Source of the DNA: Bacillota bacterium
GTDB lineage: Bacteria > Bacillota > Clostridia > Tissierellales > Sedimentibacteraceae
Assembly (NCBI GenBank): GCA_023453025.1
Contig: JAEXUD010000022.1
Span: 61,490-125,489 of the forward strand
Direction: 5' to 3'
Length of the DNA stretch: 64,000 nt
A program made the position numbers and the translations under genes. Every line of letters starts with the position of its first letter. Position 1 is the stretch's first letter. This document shows positions 15,650 to 24,325 of the stretch, one piece after another. The notes beneath the pieces are model-generated. The model saw nothing but the letters and a program-made list of their open reading frames with translations. It did no database searches and was not told the origin of the DNA.

Positions 15650-17647
15650 TTAAATTTGTTCTTTTATAAGTCCTATACGGTATGCGTCCAGAAGCAGCTG
15701 CAAGTCTTTTATCTGAGCCTTAAGCTGCTCACCGTTGTCTGTATCTCCTACTCTCTTTCTTTCTACTTCCTTTTCCAACACCATGGTTGTTGAATGAATG
15801 TCCTTTTCCTCTTCAATTGCTTTTTGTGTTGATTCAAAAGGATCATGTGATACTAAAATCAGTCCGTATGAATTATACGTAAGAGTATATCCTGCAATTC
15901 CCGTTGTATCCTGATATGCTCTGGAAAATCCGCCGTCTATTACTATGAGCTTTCCGTTTGCCTTAATCGGGCTTTCACCATTCTTACTTTTAACAGGAAC
16001 ATGACCGTTAATAATATGTGATGTTTCAGGATTCAATCCGAATTCTTCAAAAATCAATCTGCACATCTTTTCTGAGTCTTCCAATTTAAAATAAGGGTTT
16101 TTCTTTTCAACATGTGTTTCCTTATTGTCTATAAAATATCTTTCAAAGGTTGTCATTTTATCCTTGCCGAAAAGCGGAGAATCAGGACCGGTCCACAGAT
16201 ACCAGGTCATATCCGTGCCATACAACCTGCCTTCCGGATTATTTTTATGGAAATACCCTTCCCTGACCAAAATTTCAAGTCTGTCAAAATATGATTTTCC
16301 GCTGTACTCTTTTCCCGACGAGCCTATTTTAACACTTTTAAATGTCCCGTCCTCATTAACGGGTATGCACCCGTGATAAAGAAGATTGGAATTAACCTTC
16401 AGGTACATGCTGCCGTTTGACAGCAGAAATCTTATGTGCCTTTGTAATTTCTCGCTGTTAACAAATGAAGATTTCAGCTTTTCTATTATTTCTCTTTCTT
16501 CTTTTGTAAGAGCATAGGGATTTTTCGGATCTATGGTAGGGAAATTGGTATCATTGAGGTTGTATTTCTTTCCGTACAGATCAATTGTCCCTTCGTCATA
16601 GTTAATTTTATCTAATAATAATCTGTCCTCCATTTGAAAATGCGGACGTCTTTTAATCAGCTCGCCTTCCAGCTTAAACTGTATTATGGAAACAGCCTTG
16701 TGCATTTTTGCTATAAGCCTTAAATCATTGTCATTATAGGCTATATCGCTTTCGACCTTGGGTTTAAATTGAATGCATTCATCATCACCGTAATATTCCA
16801 ATGCAAATGTAGCCAGCGGAAGCATGTTGATACCATAGCCGTCCTCAACAATGTCAAGATTTGCATATCTGGTACAAATCCTTATTACTGTTGCTATGCA
16901 TGCCTCGCTTCCGGCAGCAGCTCCCATCCACAGCACATCGTGATTTCCCCACTGGATATCAACAGAATGGTAGTTTAAAAGTGTTTCCATTACCTTGTCG
17001 GCTCCCGGGCCTCTGTCGAAAATGTCTCCCACTATATGGAGCCTGTCAATAACCAGTCTTTGAATAAGCTTTGACATTTCTATAATAAATTCATCAGCTC
17101 TTCCAACCTTGATAATAGAGTTTATTATCTCGCTGTAATACTCTTCCTTGTCGTATTCTTCAGGTCCCTTGTGCATAAGCTCTTCAATTATATATGCAAA
17201 TTCCGGCGGCAGTGCTTTTCTTACCTTCATCCTTGTGTATTTGAATGCTGCCTTTCTGCTTACTACTATAAGCCTGTAAATAGTAATTTTGTACCATTCC
17301 TCGATGTTTTCCTCCTGCTTATGAATGATTTCCAGCTTTTGTTCGGGATAATAAATGAGTGTTGCAAGGCTCTTAATATCTTTTTCACTCATTATATCCC
17401 CGAACACCTCTGTAATCTTGCGCTTTATATTGCCCGAGCCGTTTTTCAGAACATGATTAAAGGATTCATATTCTCCATGAATGTCTGATAAAAAGTGCTC
17501 CGTTCCTTTAGGAAGATTTAAAATTGCCTGTAAATTGATAATTTCAGTGCAGCAGGATGCTATAGTAGGAAATTGCGTTGACAAAAGCCTGAGATATCGT
17601 ATCTCCTCATTAAAATCCTTTTCTGCTTCTTCAATTGAATAATGCAT
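15650..17647 (-). CDS. fbp: fructose-1,6-bisphosphatase, class III
   Basis: This 665-residue cytoplasmic enzyme is of the Firmicute-type class III, built on a metallophosphatase fold. Visible metal and phosphate motifs are FLSDIHGEYESF, VGDIFDRGPGAD, IQWGNHDVLWMG and the late INGHVPVKSKNGESP. It removes the 1-phosphate of fructose 1,6-bisphosphate in gluconeogenesis. A longer frame starts 30 bases upstream, but AGGAGAAGTGTT directly precedes the ATG at 17647, giving MHYSIEEAEKDF. The length is normal for the family. It is a single gene. Confidence 0.96.
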   Translation of the reverse strand: MHYSIEEAEKDFNEEIRYLRLLSTQFPTIASCCTEIINLQAILNLPKGTEHFLSDIHGEYESFNHVLKNGSGNIKRKITEVFGDIMSEKDIKSLATLIYYPEQKLEIIHKQEENIEEWYKITIYRLIVVSRKAAFKYTRMKVRKALPPEFAYIIEELMHKGPEEYDKEEYYSEIINSIIKVGRADEFIIEMSKLIQRLVIDRLHIVGDIFDRGPGADKVMETLLNYHSVDIQWGNHDVLWMGAAAGSEACIATVIRICTRYANLDIVEDGYGINMLPLATFALEYYGDDECIQFKPKVESDIAYNDNDLRLIAKMHKAVSIIQFKLEGELIKRRPHFQMEDRLLLDKINYDEGTIDLYGKKYNLNDTNFPTIDPKNPYALTKEEREIIEKLKSSFVNSEKLQRHIRFLLSNGSMYLKVNSNLLYHGCIPVNEDGTFKSVKIGSSGKEYSGKSYFDRLEILVREGYFHKNNPEGRLYGTDMTWYLWTGPDSPLFGKDKMTTFERYFIDNKETHVEKKNPYFKLEDSEKMCRLIFEEFGLNPETSHIINGHVPVKSKNGESPIKANGKLIVIDGGFSRAYQDTTGIAGYTLTYNSYGLILVSHDPFESTQKAIEEEKDIHSTTMVLEKEVERKRVGDTDNGEQLKAQIKDLQLLLDAYRIGLIKEQI

Positions 17648-17770
17648 AACACTTCTCCTTAATAAGATATTCTCCATTATCGGATTATTGTTCTTAATTA
17701 TATATTTATATTATACCATACTTATTATAAATGTCATACTATTTGCCTGAATATTTCCAATAAAAAATCA

Positions 17771-17800
17771 AGCAGCAGCCGGGCTTTTTCAGCAGCCTGA
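17771..17800 (+). repeat. remnant of one end of the 150-bp element
   Basis: GGGCTTTTTCAGCAGCCTGA at 17781-17800 is identical to the right end of copies 1 and 2, and is preceded by a decayed GCAGCAGCC. The rest of the element is missing. A weak T-rich hairpin follows. Confidence 0.6.
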
Positions 17801-17854
17801 AATGTCTTATGGCATTATTTTTTTCTAAATATTGTTAAATCATTTTTGATTATA

Positions 17855-17892
17855 TAAAAAAACAGCTCTTGATTAATATTGTAATCAAGAGC
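17855..17892 (-). terminator. rho-independent terminator of the DUF326 gene
   Basis: On the minus strand GCTCTTGATTA pairs with TAATCAAGAGC around a short loop, followed by a T-run. Confidence 0.9.
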
Positions 17893-17907
17893 GCAAACCT
17901 TCACTGA

Positions 17908-18261
17908 TTAAACTAAGGCACCAGCCATCTTTCTGCATTCATCAGCACACATACGGCAAACATCTGCGCATTTTTTGCAGTGATCATCCTTGAACATCGC
18001 ACAATCTTCTGCACATTTATCGCATATTTTTGCACACAGCTTACAGTGTTCTACAGAGAAGCTGCCTCCCATTGACATCATTGCAGCAGACATTTGACAC
18101 ATCATGGCACATTCTACCAGCATTTTTACACAGTTTTTTCTTGCATTTAAATCAGGTTCATTTAAACATGCATTATAGCATTCATAGCATGCCTGCTCAC
18201 ATTTATTGCAGGCATCTATGCAGGCTTGTGTATTGTTGTTGTTATTTGTTACTATACCCAT
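17908..18261 (-). CDS. four-helix-bundle copper-binding protein (DUF326/Csp-like)
   Basis: This 117-residue protein has about 20 cysteines in C-x2-C and C-x3-C spacing along predicted helices: ACIDACNKCEQACYECYNAC, CAMMCQMSAAMM, HCKLCAKICDKCAEDC and CKKCADVCRMCADEC. This matches the DUF326 group, related to Csp copper-storage proteins, whose cysteine-lined bundles bind many Cu(I) ions. No signal peptide is seen, so it is probably cytosolic. It is the last gene of a small metal cluster (LDCC protein, His/Cys-rich membrane protein) with a CsoR-like G/C box upstream. AGGAG precedes the ATG. Confidence 0.88.
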   Translation of the reverse strand: MGIVTNNNNNTQACIDACNKCEQACYECYNACLNEPDLNARKNCVKMLVECAMMCQMSAAMMSMGGSFSVEHCKLCAKICDKCAEDCAMFKDDHCKKCADVCRMCADECRKMAGALV

Positions 18262-18344
18262 TAAATTTCTCCTTTTCTTTTAGATGGTTTAAATACAAAA
18301 TTATTATTTGAAATTTAATGGTAATTATTCTTGATTTTTATTAT

Positions 18345-18653
18345 TTATTCCGCCGGTCCGTTCAATTCAATCTGCGCGTTAGAATTATTTTCTTTACCTT
18401 CACAGCAGCTTGATTTTTTATTTTTCCCGCCGCCTAACATCATAGGTATCATTCCTATCATCATAATAGGACATATAAACGGTGCTATGACTGTCAATAA
18501 TCTGCTGGCACCAGGACTGAATTTTGATACAAACGGCAGTGATGCAATAATTAATATGGGCAATCCGCAGCATAGTATCATATGAAGCATATGCTTTATT
18601 GGGCTGTGATTATGGGTTCCTTTGTTTTCATTGTTATTTCCGTGACAACTCAT
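18345..18653 (-). CDS. small His/Cys/Met-rich membrane protein, probable metal handling
   Basis: This 102-residue protein has a His/Asn-rich N-terminus (MSCHGNNNENKGTHNHSP), two hydrophobic segments (MLHMILCCGLPILIIASLPF and the Met-rich ICPIMMIGMIPMMLG) and a tail with SSCCEGKE. I do not recognise a named family with certainty. The potential metal ligands at both ends, the CC in the first membrane segment and the neighbours suggest a role in copper or another soft metal. GGAGGAACC precedes the ATG. Confidence 0.75.
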   Translation of the reverse strand: MSCHGNNNENKGTHNHSPIKHMLHMILCCGLPILIIASLPFVSKFSPGASRLLTVIAPFICPIMMIGMIPMMLGGGKNKKSSCCEGKENNSNAQIELNGPAE

Positions 18654-18744
18654 ATTGGTTCCTCCAATAATTTTCTTTATGAAAGCTTTATTTATGTGAA
18701 TTTAGCTGCGAAGAACTTGTGAAGTATTGAATTTTAATTTATTT

Positions 18745-18885
18745 CTAATTTGAACTGTTAGCATCGGCTTTTATATTTGTGTTTTTATGTCTGTTTAAAT
18801 CGCAGCAATCAAGTCTGCCGGTTCCGAAGCTTTTTTCATTTTCCTTTGCTAATCTGTCAAGCCAATTTTTAATAAATTTAAACAT
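18745..18885 (-). CDS. LDCC-motif small protein, putative metal binding
   Basis: A 46-residue frame opens at 18885 (MFKFIKNWLDRLAKENEKSF) and contains GTGRLDCCDLN. The LDCC motif preceded by a short amphipathic helix matches the small clostridial proteins annotated as LDCC-motif putative metal-binding proteins. AGGAGCG lies 7 bases upstream. It is first in a run of three metal-type genes on the minus strand and directly follows the operator-like site at 18915. Confidence 0.75.
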   Translation of the reverse strand: MFKFIKNWLDRLAKENEKSFGTGRLDCCDLNRHKNTNIKADANSSN

Positions 18886-18914
18886 ATAAATCGCTCCTTT
18901 TTTAATTTTGTAAT

Positions 18915-18950
18915 TACCATACTCCTGGGGGGTGTTACATATATGGTAAC
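18915..18950. promoter_or_regulatory. dyad with central G/C box, CsoR-like operator candidate
   Basis: TTACCATA (minus strand, 18950-18943) and TATGGTAA form 8-bp arms with a 20-base spacer. The spacer carries an ATACTCC-TGG-GGGGTGT pseudo-palindrome (18919-18935) like the G-run operators of CsoR-type Cu(I) repressors. It stands upstream of the three metal-type genes. No regulator gene lies beside it. Confidence 0.4.
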
Positions 18951-18983
18951 AAAAGCTTATGGAGAAATTATGAAGATTAAAAA

Positions 18984-19394
18984 TTATTTTCTTGCAATAA
19001 TATCTATATCATTTTCCTGAGTTTTCACATTATTTTCTTTTATGCTGACGACAATTCCATTTGGCATGCATACAATTGCTTCATGTTCCTTTGTAATCCA
19101 TCCGGTCTTTGAGCATATGCCTTCAGGGCATATATCCTTGTTCATTTCCAGCATTCTTACCCCACTGTTTTTAACCTCGACGTATCCGGTATTCCCTCCG
19201 AATTCAAAGCTGTAAATATCTTCAGAATCTTCTGCAGCGGACAGTCTTTCAACTATGTCGCCGTATACTTTGATTTCTATAATTTTATCTGTACTTTTCG
19301 AACCGGGCAATAAAATAAATCCCAGCCAGATAATATTGACAATAATAAAAGTCCCAATCAGTATCTTGTCCCAAAGCGTCATTTTACTTAACAT
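18984..19394 (-). CDS. NusG domain II-containing protein
   Basis: This 136-residue protein has one N-terminal membrane segment (ILIGTFIIVNIIWLGFIL) and an outer NusG_II domain. The domain carries the typical cysteines CPEGICSKTGWI and IVCMPNGIVVSI. Such proteins are often linked with heptaprenyl diphosphate synthase component genes or FMN-binding proteins in clostridia and have no proven role. Here that partner is absent and the next gene is an EamA transporter. GGAAGG precedes the ATG. Confidence 0.85.
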   Translation of the reverse strand: MLSKMTLWDKILIGTFIIVNIIWLGFILLPGSKSTDKIIEIKVYGDIVERLSAAEDSEDIYSFEFGGNTGYVEVKNSGVRMLEMNKDICPEGICSKTGWITKEHEAIVCMPNGIVVSIKENNVKTQENDIDIIARK

Positions 19395-19474
19395 CTCAGC
19401 AGTTCCTTCCGGCAGTTATTCATTTATAAACATCATGATTATAAAATACAATTATGAAGATCTTATGAAAGAAA

Positions 19475-20428
19475 TCAGATGCCTTCTTTTGATATTATAT
19501 CTTTATCTTTTGCTTTAAACTTTAAATTCATAATAGCAATAGACGAAAGCAATAATATAATTCCCAACACATTGATTAAATTAAGATTTTCTTTGAACAC
19601 CACAACACCTATCAATGTGGCTACCACTGTCTCAACTGAGGCTATTACAGGCACCCTGGAAATTTCAAGCTTCTTTCCCAGTCCTGCCATATAAAGCAAA
19701 TATGAGCCGACGGTCGGAATGAGGCCATATCCAAATGAATAAACCCAGAACTTAAAGCCCGCTACATTGGCAATGGATTTCCATGGTGCCGAAATAATAC
19801 CAAGCGTCAGCCACCCAAATAAAAAGCTGTAAAATACAATTGTAAACGGATGAACTTTACCGGATGCAATTTTTCCGATTATTGTTACCAGACTATACAG
19901 AAAAGCTGCTGTCAGTCCAAAAATTATTCCTGCGGCAGATATTGTGATATATGATAAATTCCCTCCTGTGACCATTAAGAAGCAGCCGAAAATATTTAAT
20001 GCCAAAGCAAAAATTTTTATTAATCCGATTAATTCCTTGAAAATCACTTTTGACATCAAGCATACAAAAACAGGTGCAGCATATAAAAGTATGGATGCGG
20101 TAGCAACACCGACACTACCTATGCTCATATTATAAGAATAATTAAAAAATGCCTGTGCAAATATACCCAGCACTAAACATTGAATCAGACCGTTTTTATC
20201 AATTTTAAACATTTTTACGCCGCCGGTGCACAGCATAACAGGCACAAGAATCCAGAATCCCATGAATAATCTCATAAATGCTATCAGTGATGAGCTTACT
20301 CCTATATTATTTAACAGTTTTACAAATAATCCGATTGTACCCCATAAAGCTCCTGCAACGAAAATCATCACATAGCCTATTTTATCACTTGAATAAAAAT
20401 GTTTTGTCCATTCTATAATTTTGTTCAT
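19475..20428 (-). CDS. EamA-family (DMT superfamily) transporter
   Basis: This 317-residue protein has ten hydrophobic segments in two EamA repeats. The first opens with GALWGTIGLFVKLLNNIG and the second contains AAGIIFGLTAAFLYSLVTII and EPVVATLIG-like ETVVATLIGVVVFKENL. Such transporters export metabolites such as amino acids. The substrate is not evident. The gene lies behind the fluoride channel gene on the same strand with a gap of about 100 bases. Confidence 0.9.
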   Translation of the reverse strand: MNKIIEWTKHFYSSDKIGYVMIFVAGALWGTIGLFVKLLNNIGVSSSLIAFMRLFMGFWILVPVMLCTGGVKMFKIDKNGLIQCLVLGIFAQAFFNYSYNMSIGSVGVATASILLYAAPVFVCLMSKVIFKELIGLIKIFALALNIFGCFLMVTGGNLSYITISAAGIIFGLTAAFLYSLVTIIGKIASGKVHPFTIVFYSFLFGWLTLGIISAPWKSIANVAGFKFWVYSFGYGLIPTVGSYLLYMAGLGKKLEISRVPVIASVETVVATLIGVVVFKENLNLINVLGIILLLSSIAIMNLKFKAKDKDIISKEGI

Positions 20429-20527
20429 ATTTTTATCTTATGAAAATTTAATCCCATACCCCTTTCTTGTCAGCCATTTTTTCGCATTTATCTGCTGTGA
20501 GTAATACTGTTGTAAATCTCATCATAA

Positions 20528-20902
20528 TCATAATATATGCGAAGCATACTTGCCCAGAACAACACCGCCAAGACTTAGAAATAAATTCAAACAAGTATTT
20601 AGAGTCCCAAGCATGTAACTCCCATTACTAAAGAGAGTTACGGTTTCATAGCTAAAAGTGGAAAATGTAGTAAGTCCGCCCATTATACCTGTTGTAAGAA
20701 ACAGCCTCATATCTGCAGAAACTGAATCGGATGTTAAACTATATTCCATTATTAATCCAATCAATATTCCTCCGGCAATATTTACTATTAAAGTTCCGTA
20801 TGGTAATTGAGTTCCAAACAGCTTTGAAGAGTTTACAGATACAATATATCTTAGGCAAGCACCAATGAACCCTCCGATTCCTACATAAATTAATTTATTC
20901 AT
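20528..20902 (-). CDS. crcB: fluoride channel FluC (CrcB)
   Basis: This 124-residue protein has four membrane segments and the FluC signatures GGFIGACLRY, PYGTLIVNIAGGILIG and TTGIMGGLTTFSTFSYE, the last with the conserved Phe box and TFS. FluC works as a dual-topology dimer exporting fluoride. Only one copy is present, so a homodimer is expected. The usual fluoride riboswitch was looked for upstream and not found. A REP-like hairpin lies there instead. Confidence 0.95.
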   Translation of the reverse strand: MNKLIYVGIGGFIGACLRYIVSVNSSKLFGTQLPYGTLIVNIAGGILIGLIMEYSLTSDSVSADMRLFLTTGIMGGLTTFSTFSYETVTLFSNGSYMLGTLNTCLNLFLSLGGVVLGKYASHIL

Positions 20903-20931
20903 ATCACATTCTCCAGTTTAATTTAATCGAT

Positions 20932-20982
20932 GGGACTGTTTTCGCTGACTGATAAATCATATCTGCCATCAAAAACCGTCCC
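20932..20982. repeat. GGGACGG-ended hairpin upstream of crcB
   Basis: GGGACTGTTTT (20932-20942) pairs with AAAACCGTCCC (20972-20982) with one mismatch. The end sequence resembles the hairpin at 2943-3006, although the inner parts differ. It lies in the 5' leader of crcB. Confidence 0.5.
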
Positions 20983-20990
20983 CCCTATAT

Positions 20991-21863
20991 CTATTTAGCT
21001 TTTACCGGTATCCAAATTTCACTTCTGTAATCCAAAGCAGCAGTGTCCTTATGCTCGTTACATAAAATTTCAGGACCTTCAATCACTTCATAGTTTGATG
21101 AAGGAAGCCACTCTGAATAAATTCTTCCCCACACATTTTGCAGTGTATCAGGGAATTTGCCCACAGCTTCAAATACGGCCCATGTTCCGGCAGGAATCTT
21201 AAGCTCAGCAAAAATATCAGGGCATTTCTTTGTAGTTGCAACTCCTATATAATGGTCCAGTCCCCCTCTTTCCTCCATGCGTGCTTCGGGAAAGTTTGTT
21301 GAAGCGCTTATAATCCCGGCTGGCTCAATGTCAGAAAGCTCCTTTAACATCCTGATTTTCTCTTCATTCAATTCCTGCCACATCGCTGCTATGTGCGGAT
21401 TGACACCATTAAAAACTATCGGAACTTTTTTCATTATTCCCACAATTCTGAATGCATCCTTTTCTACAATTCTATAATTCATTTCGACCACTCCTTTAAT
21501 TGTTAATTGAAAGGTCATGCGTGGATAGGCTTTAAGCTTATGGTTATTAGCTCTTGCTTCTGACGGAGTCACACCATGAAGTGTATAAAATGCTCTGGTG
21601 AAAGCATCCGGTGAATTGTAGCCAAATTTCATAGCCAAATCAATTATTTTAATGTCACTGCTTATAAGCTCCTGTGCTGCAAGTGTAAGTCTTCTCCTCC
21701 TTATATACTCAGATAATGTTATTCCTGCAAGGAAAGAAAACATCCTTTTAAAATGATACTCTGAACACATGGCAATTCTGGCTGCTTCATCATAAAATAT
21801 TTCATCAGCGAGATTTTCCTCAATATAATCTAATGACCTGTTTAAGCTTTCAAGTGAATCCAT
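20991..21863 (-). CDS. AraC-family regulator with GyrI-like effector domain
   Basis: This 290-residue protein has two AraC-type HTHs in residues 1-105 (EIFYDEAARIAMCSEYHFKR and IIDLAMKFGYNSPDAFTRAF). From about residue 125 a GyrI-like/bacterial effector-binding domain begins with YRIVEKDAFRIVGIMKKVP and ends RSEIWIPVKAK. This Rob/SoxS-like layout usually senses small hydrophobic or cationic compounds and controls efflux or stress genes. No target gene is adjacent. It is monocistronic, with no strong Shine-Dalgarno beyond AAGAAAG. Confidence 0.92.
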   Translation of the reverse strand: MDSLESLNRSLDYIEENLADEIFYDEAARIAMCSEYHFKRMFSFLAGITLSEYIRRRRLTLAAQELISSDIKIIDLAMKFGYNSPDAFTRAFYTLHGVTPSEARANNHKLKAYPRMTFQLTIKGVVEMNYRIVEKDAFRIVGIMKKVPIVFNGVNPHIAAMWQELNEEKIRMLKELSDIEPAGIISASTNFPEARMEERGGLDHYIGVATTKKCPDIFAELKIPAGTWAVFEAVGKFPDTLQNVWGRIYSEWLPSSNYEVIEGPEILCNEHKDTAALDYRSEIWIPVKAK

Positions 21864-22057
21864 AACCGACCTTCTTTCTTAAAAAAGTATATCATCAGAA
21901 TTTCTTTCGTACCCGACAATTCATGCCATTTATAGTCGGTCTAAGTTGTTTTTTCAAAAATTAACGATTTTATTTATTCCTCGAAAATCAAGCTATTTAT
22001 TTATATTATACATTAAACTAAAAAAATTTACCACCTACTTTGCTTATAAAAAAAAAT

Positions 22058-22244
22058 AAGATCTCAAGAGATCTTCAGGCTGCTGAAAAAGCCCACCTGC
22101 TGCGTTACCGTTCAGGCAGTCAATCCTCACGTATGTTTGAATACGCTCCGGTTGCCTGCCTTCCGGTGCCTTGCAAGATGAACTTTTTCAACAGCCTGCC
22201 AGATTGATGACTTTGTCATCAATCTGAAGACCTCAAGAGATCTT
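22058..22244 (-). repeat. palindrome-associated 150-bp element, copy 2, inside a split terminator
   Basis: The core at 22076-22226 is the reverse complement of copy 1 with about four differences and holds a perfect CAGATTGATGAC/GTCATCAATCTG hairpin. The flanks AAGATCTCAAGAGATCTT (22058-22075) and AAGACCTCAAGAGATCTT (22227-22244) are direct repeats with one mismatch. Removing the element and one repeat restores A8-TAAGATCTC-AA-GAGATCTTA-T6, a complete bidirectional terminator behind the ferredoxin gene. Confidence 0.9.
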
Positions 22245-22273
22245 ATTTTTTATGCGATATATTATTGCTGTCT

Positions 22274-22504
22274 TTATTCAAATGAAAGTGCTCTTGTAGG
22301 GCACACTCTTATGCATTTTCCGCATTTAATGCATTTATCCAAAGCAACCTTTGGTGCCGAATATTTATTTTGTGACAATGCACCGACAGGACAGACTCTT
22401 ACTGCAGGGCAGCTGTGATTCTGAGGACATTTTAGCTTATTGACAGTTATTTTCTTGTTGCTTAAATCTTTGTTTTCTTTTTTAAATGAATCAAATATAA
22501 ACAT
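22274..22504 (-). CDS. 4Fe-4S ferredoxin-type protein
   Basis: In this 76-residue protein the C-terminal half has the classical CIKCGKCIRVCP cluster. The first cluster is altered: CPQNHSCPAVRVCP gives C-x5-C-x5-C spacing instead of C-x2-C-x2-C. That altered form occurs in small clostridial ferredoxin-like proteins. It probably carries one regular 4Fe-4S cluster and perhaps a second unusual one. It is monocistronic. Its terminator has been split by repeat copy 2. GAGGTAATTAAT precedes the ATG. Confidence 0.9.
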   Translation of the reverse strand: MFIFDSFKKENKDLSNKKITVNKLKCPQNHSCPAVRVCPVGALSQNKYSAPKVALDKCIKCGKCIRVCPTRALSFE

Positions 22505-22594
22505 ATTAATTACCTCTTCGCTTTTATGTAATTGAATTTTATATCATTACAATTACATATACAGTGATGAAGTTACATTTGATATTTAAATGCT

Positions 22595-24202
22595 TTAATC
22601 CTCTATTAAATTTTTGTCGACAATTGCTGTATCAGGACTGTCAACCACATCATATTCTTTGAACTTAATCATCATCTTAACTGTGCTGTAAACCATGAGG
22701 GCAACTACAAACAGCAATGGAAAAGCAGATACTATCGCTAATTGTTTTGTTGCGTCTATGCCGCTGACTACTCCTACCTTACCCGCTGTGGCTATATTGA
22801 TAAATGCTACGGATGACATAACTATTCCCCAGAATACCTTAATATTTTTAGGCGGTTCGATTGTAGAGTTGTTTTTAATGTTTATAGAAAGTGATGAAAC
22901 TGTAGTGGTCATTGAGTCGGCTAATGTTACAACCGATAAAAATGCTGTTATCATAAATAACGCACTTAACAACTTACTTAACGGGAAGTTGGCAAAGAAA
23001 TTAAATACTGCCGATTCCAGTCCTCCTGATTGTATACCTTCCCACAGCTGCGCTCCGTTCATTTGAAGATTTATCGCCGAGGAACCGAATACTCCGAACC
23101 AGATTACACCAAACATACCAGGCAGTAAGAAATTAAATAGAGTAAATTCTCTTAAGGTTCTTCCTACAGCAATTTTAGCCAAAAACATGCCTATCAAAGG
23201 CGTGTAAGCTATCATAAAGCTCCAATAGTTAATTGTCCACCATATGGGCCATTGATCTCCCTCAAATGTTCCTAAATAAGTAGCCTGCGTAAAATAGTTG
23301 CTTAAGTGGAAGCCCATAGCTTCAACTGTCATATTAAGTATATACTTTGTAGGTCCGAACAACAAAACGAATATCATCAAGCCAATATATATTTTTGCGT
23401 TTTTATCAGATAAGAATCTGACACCCCTGTCTATACCGGTATAACTGGATACAATGAATGTAACAACTATTGTAAGGAGTATTATTCCCCAGACAAGCGT
23501 TGTAGGCTGAATTCCGAACAGCAGGTTCATTCCGCTTCCCAGCTGCATAGATGCTACTCCCAAAGAAGCAGAAACCCCTCCGGCTAAACCAAATAAGCAG
23601 AGAATATCAACTATATCTCCCGCAATGCCGTTAACTCTGCTGCCAAGAACCGGATAAAGACAAGATGAAACTCTGTATGGAAGCTTCATGTTGTATACTG
23701 CATATCCTATGCCTATACCTGCTACGCAATAGAATGCATACAATGCAGGTCCCCAGTGCATATAGCTTGTACTCAACGAATATAAAGCTCCTTCCTTGCT
23801 TGCCGCTTCATATCCGAATCCCGGTATTGGGGACATTAAATGTGTCAAAGGCTCTGCTATTCCCCAGAATACTATACCTGTTGCTATACCTCCGCAAAGC
23901 GATATAACAAACCAATTCCATTTACTCATTATAGGTTTTGCATCTTTTCCGCCAAGCACAATATCTCCATATTTTTTTGAAAACAGCATCCAAATACATA
24001 TGAACATCATTGCCAGTGCAACTAAATCATACAGCCATCCAAACCACTGTCCTGCAAAATTCACTATAGCTCCTTCGGCTGAAGCAAATGACGCAGGTGA
24101 CACAAGACCGAGAATTATTATGGCAGCATAGATTATCACCATGGGTATGAAAACGATTTTTCTTGTTTCGACCTTGTTTAAGCTCTTAACTTCACTACTC
24201 AT
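22595..24202 (-). CDS. BCCT-family betaine/carnitine/choline-type transporter
   Basis: This 535-residue protein has twelve membrane segments and the BCCT landmarks WGIAEPLTHL, TSYMHWGPALYAFY and a late TALADS-like TLADSMTTTVSSL. The family imports quaternary-ammonium compounds by sodium or proton symport or exchange. In the HWG motif the Trp that usually contacts the trimethylammonium group in the fourth following position is Tyr, so the substrate may be atypical. It lies directly behind the MIO-less lyase gene with its own promoter carrying SARP-type repeats. Together with that lyase it probably imports ergothioneine or another trimethylated amino-acid betaine. This last point is inference. 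Confidence 0.92.
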   Translation of the reverse strand: MSSEVKSLNKVETRKIVFIPMVIIYAAIIILGLVSPASFASAEGAIVNFAGQWFGWLYDLVALAMMFICIWMLFSKKYGDIVLGGKDAKPIMSKWNWFVISLCGGIATGIVFWGIAEPLTHLMSPIPGFGYEAASKEGALYSLSTSYMHWGPALYAFYCVAGIGIGYAVYNMKLPYRVSSCLYPVLGSRVNGIAGDIVDILCLFGLAGGVSASLGVASMQLGSGMNLLFGIQPTTLVWGIILLTIVVTFIVSSYTGIDRGVRFLSDKNAKIYIGLMIFVLLFGPTKYILNMTVEAMGFHLSNYFTQATYLGTFEGDQWPIWWTINYWSFMIAYTPLIGMFLAKIAVGRTLREFTLFNFLLPGMFGVIWFGVFGSSAINLQMNGAQLWEGIQSGGLESAVFNFFANFPLSKLLSALFMITAFLSVVTLADSMTTTVSSLSINIKNNSTIEPPKNIKVFWGIVMSSVAFINIATAGKVGVVSGIDATKQLAIVSAFPLLFVVALMVYSTVKMMIKFKEYDVVDSPDTAIVDKNLIED

Positions 24203-24242
24203 GAAAAACCTCCCTTTAGTATGTATTATTAATTTCAGTATA

Positions 24243-24275
24243 ATTATATATTGTAATAGTCAAAAAAAAGTCAAA
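24243..24275 (-). promoter_or_regulatory. SARP-type heptamer repeats and -10 before the BCCT gene
   Basis: On the minus strand TTTGACT occurs twice (24275-24269 and 24264-24258), an 11-base pitch, followed by a 9-base spacer and TATAAT (24248-24243). The same arrangement stands before the molybdenum hydroxylase operon at 29449-29481. SARP regulators bind such heptamers with 11-bp pitch just upstream of the -10, and the locus encodes one. Confidence 0.65.
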
Positions 24276-24325
24276 AGCATTCGTTTGCATTTTGCATGCT
24301 GGTACAGCAGGTATTCATCCTGAAA

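Noticed and set aside
20448..20525. 25-codon frame (MMRFTTVLLTADKCEKMADK) behind crcB
   Set aside because: It has no Shine-Dalgarno and no family recognised. It could be a gene remnant, but support is too weak to list.
20903..20990. Fluoride riboswitch before crcB
   Set aside because: The leader lacks the conserved crcB-motif blocks. The pairing seen is a single GGGACGG-ended hairpin.
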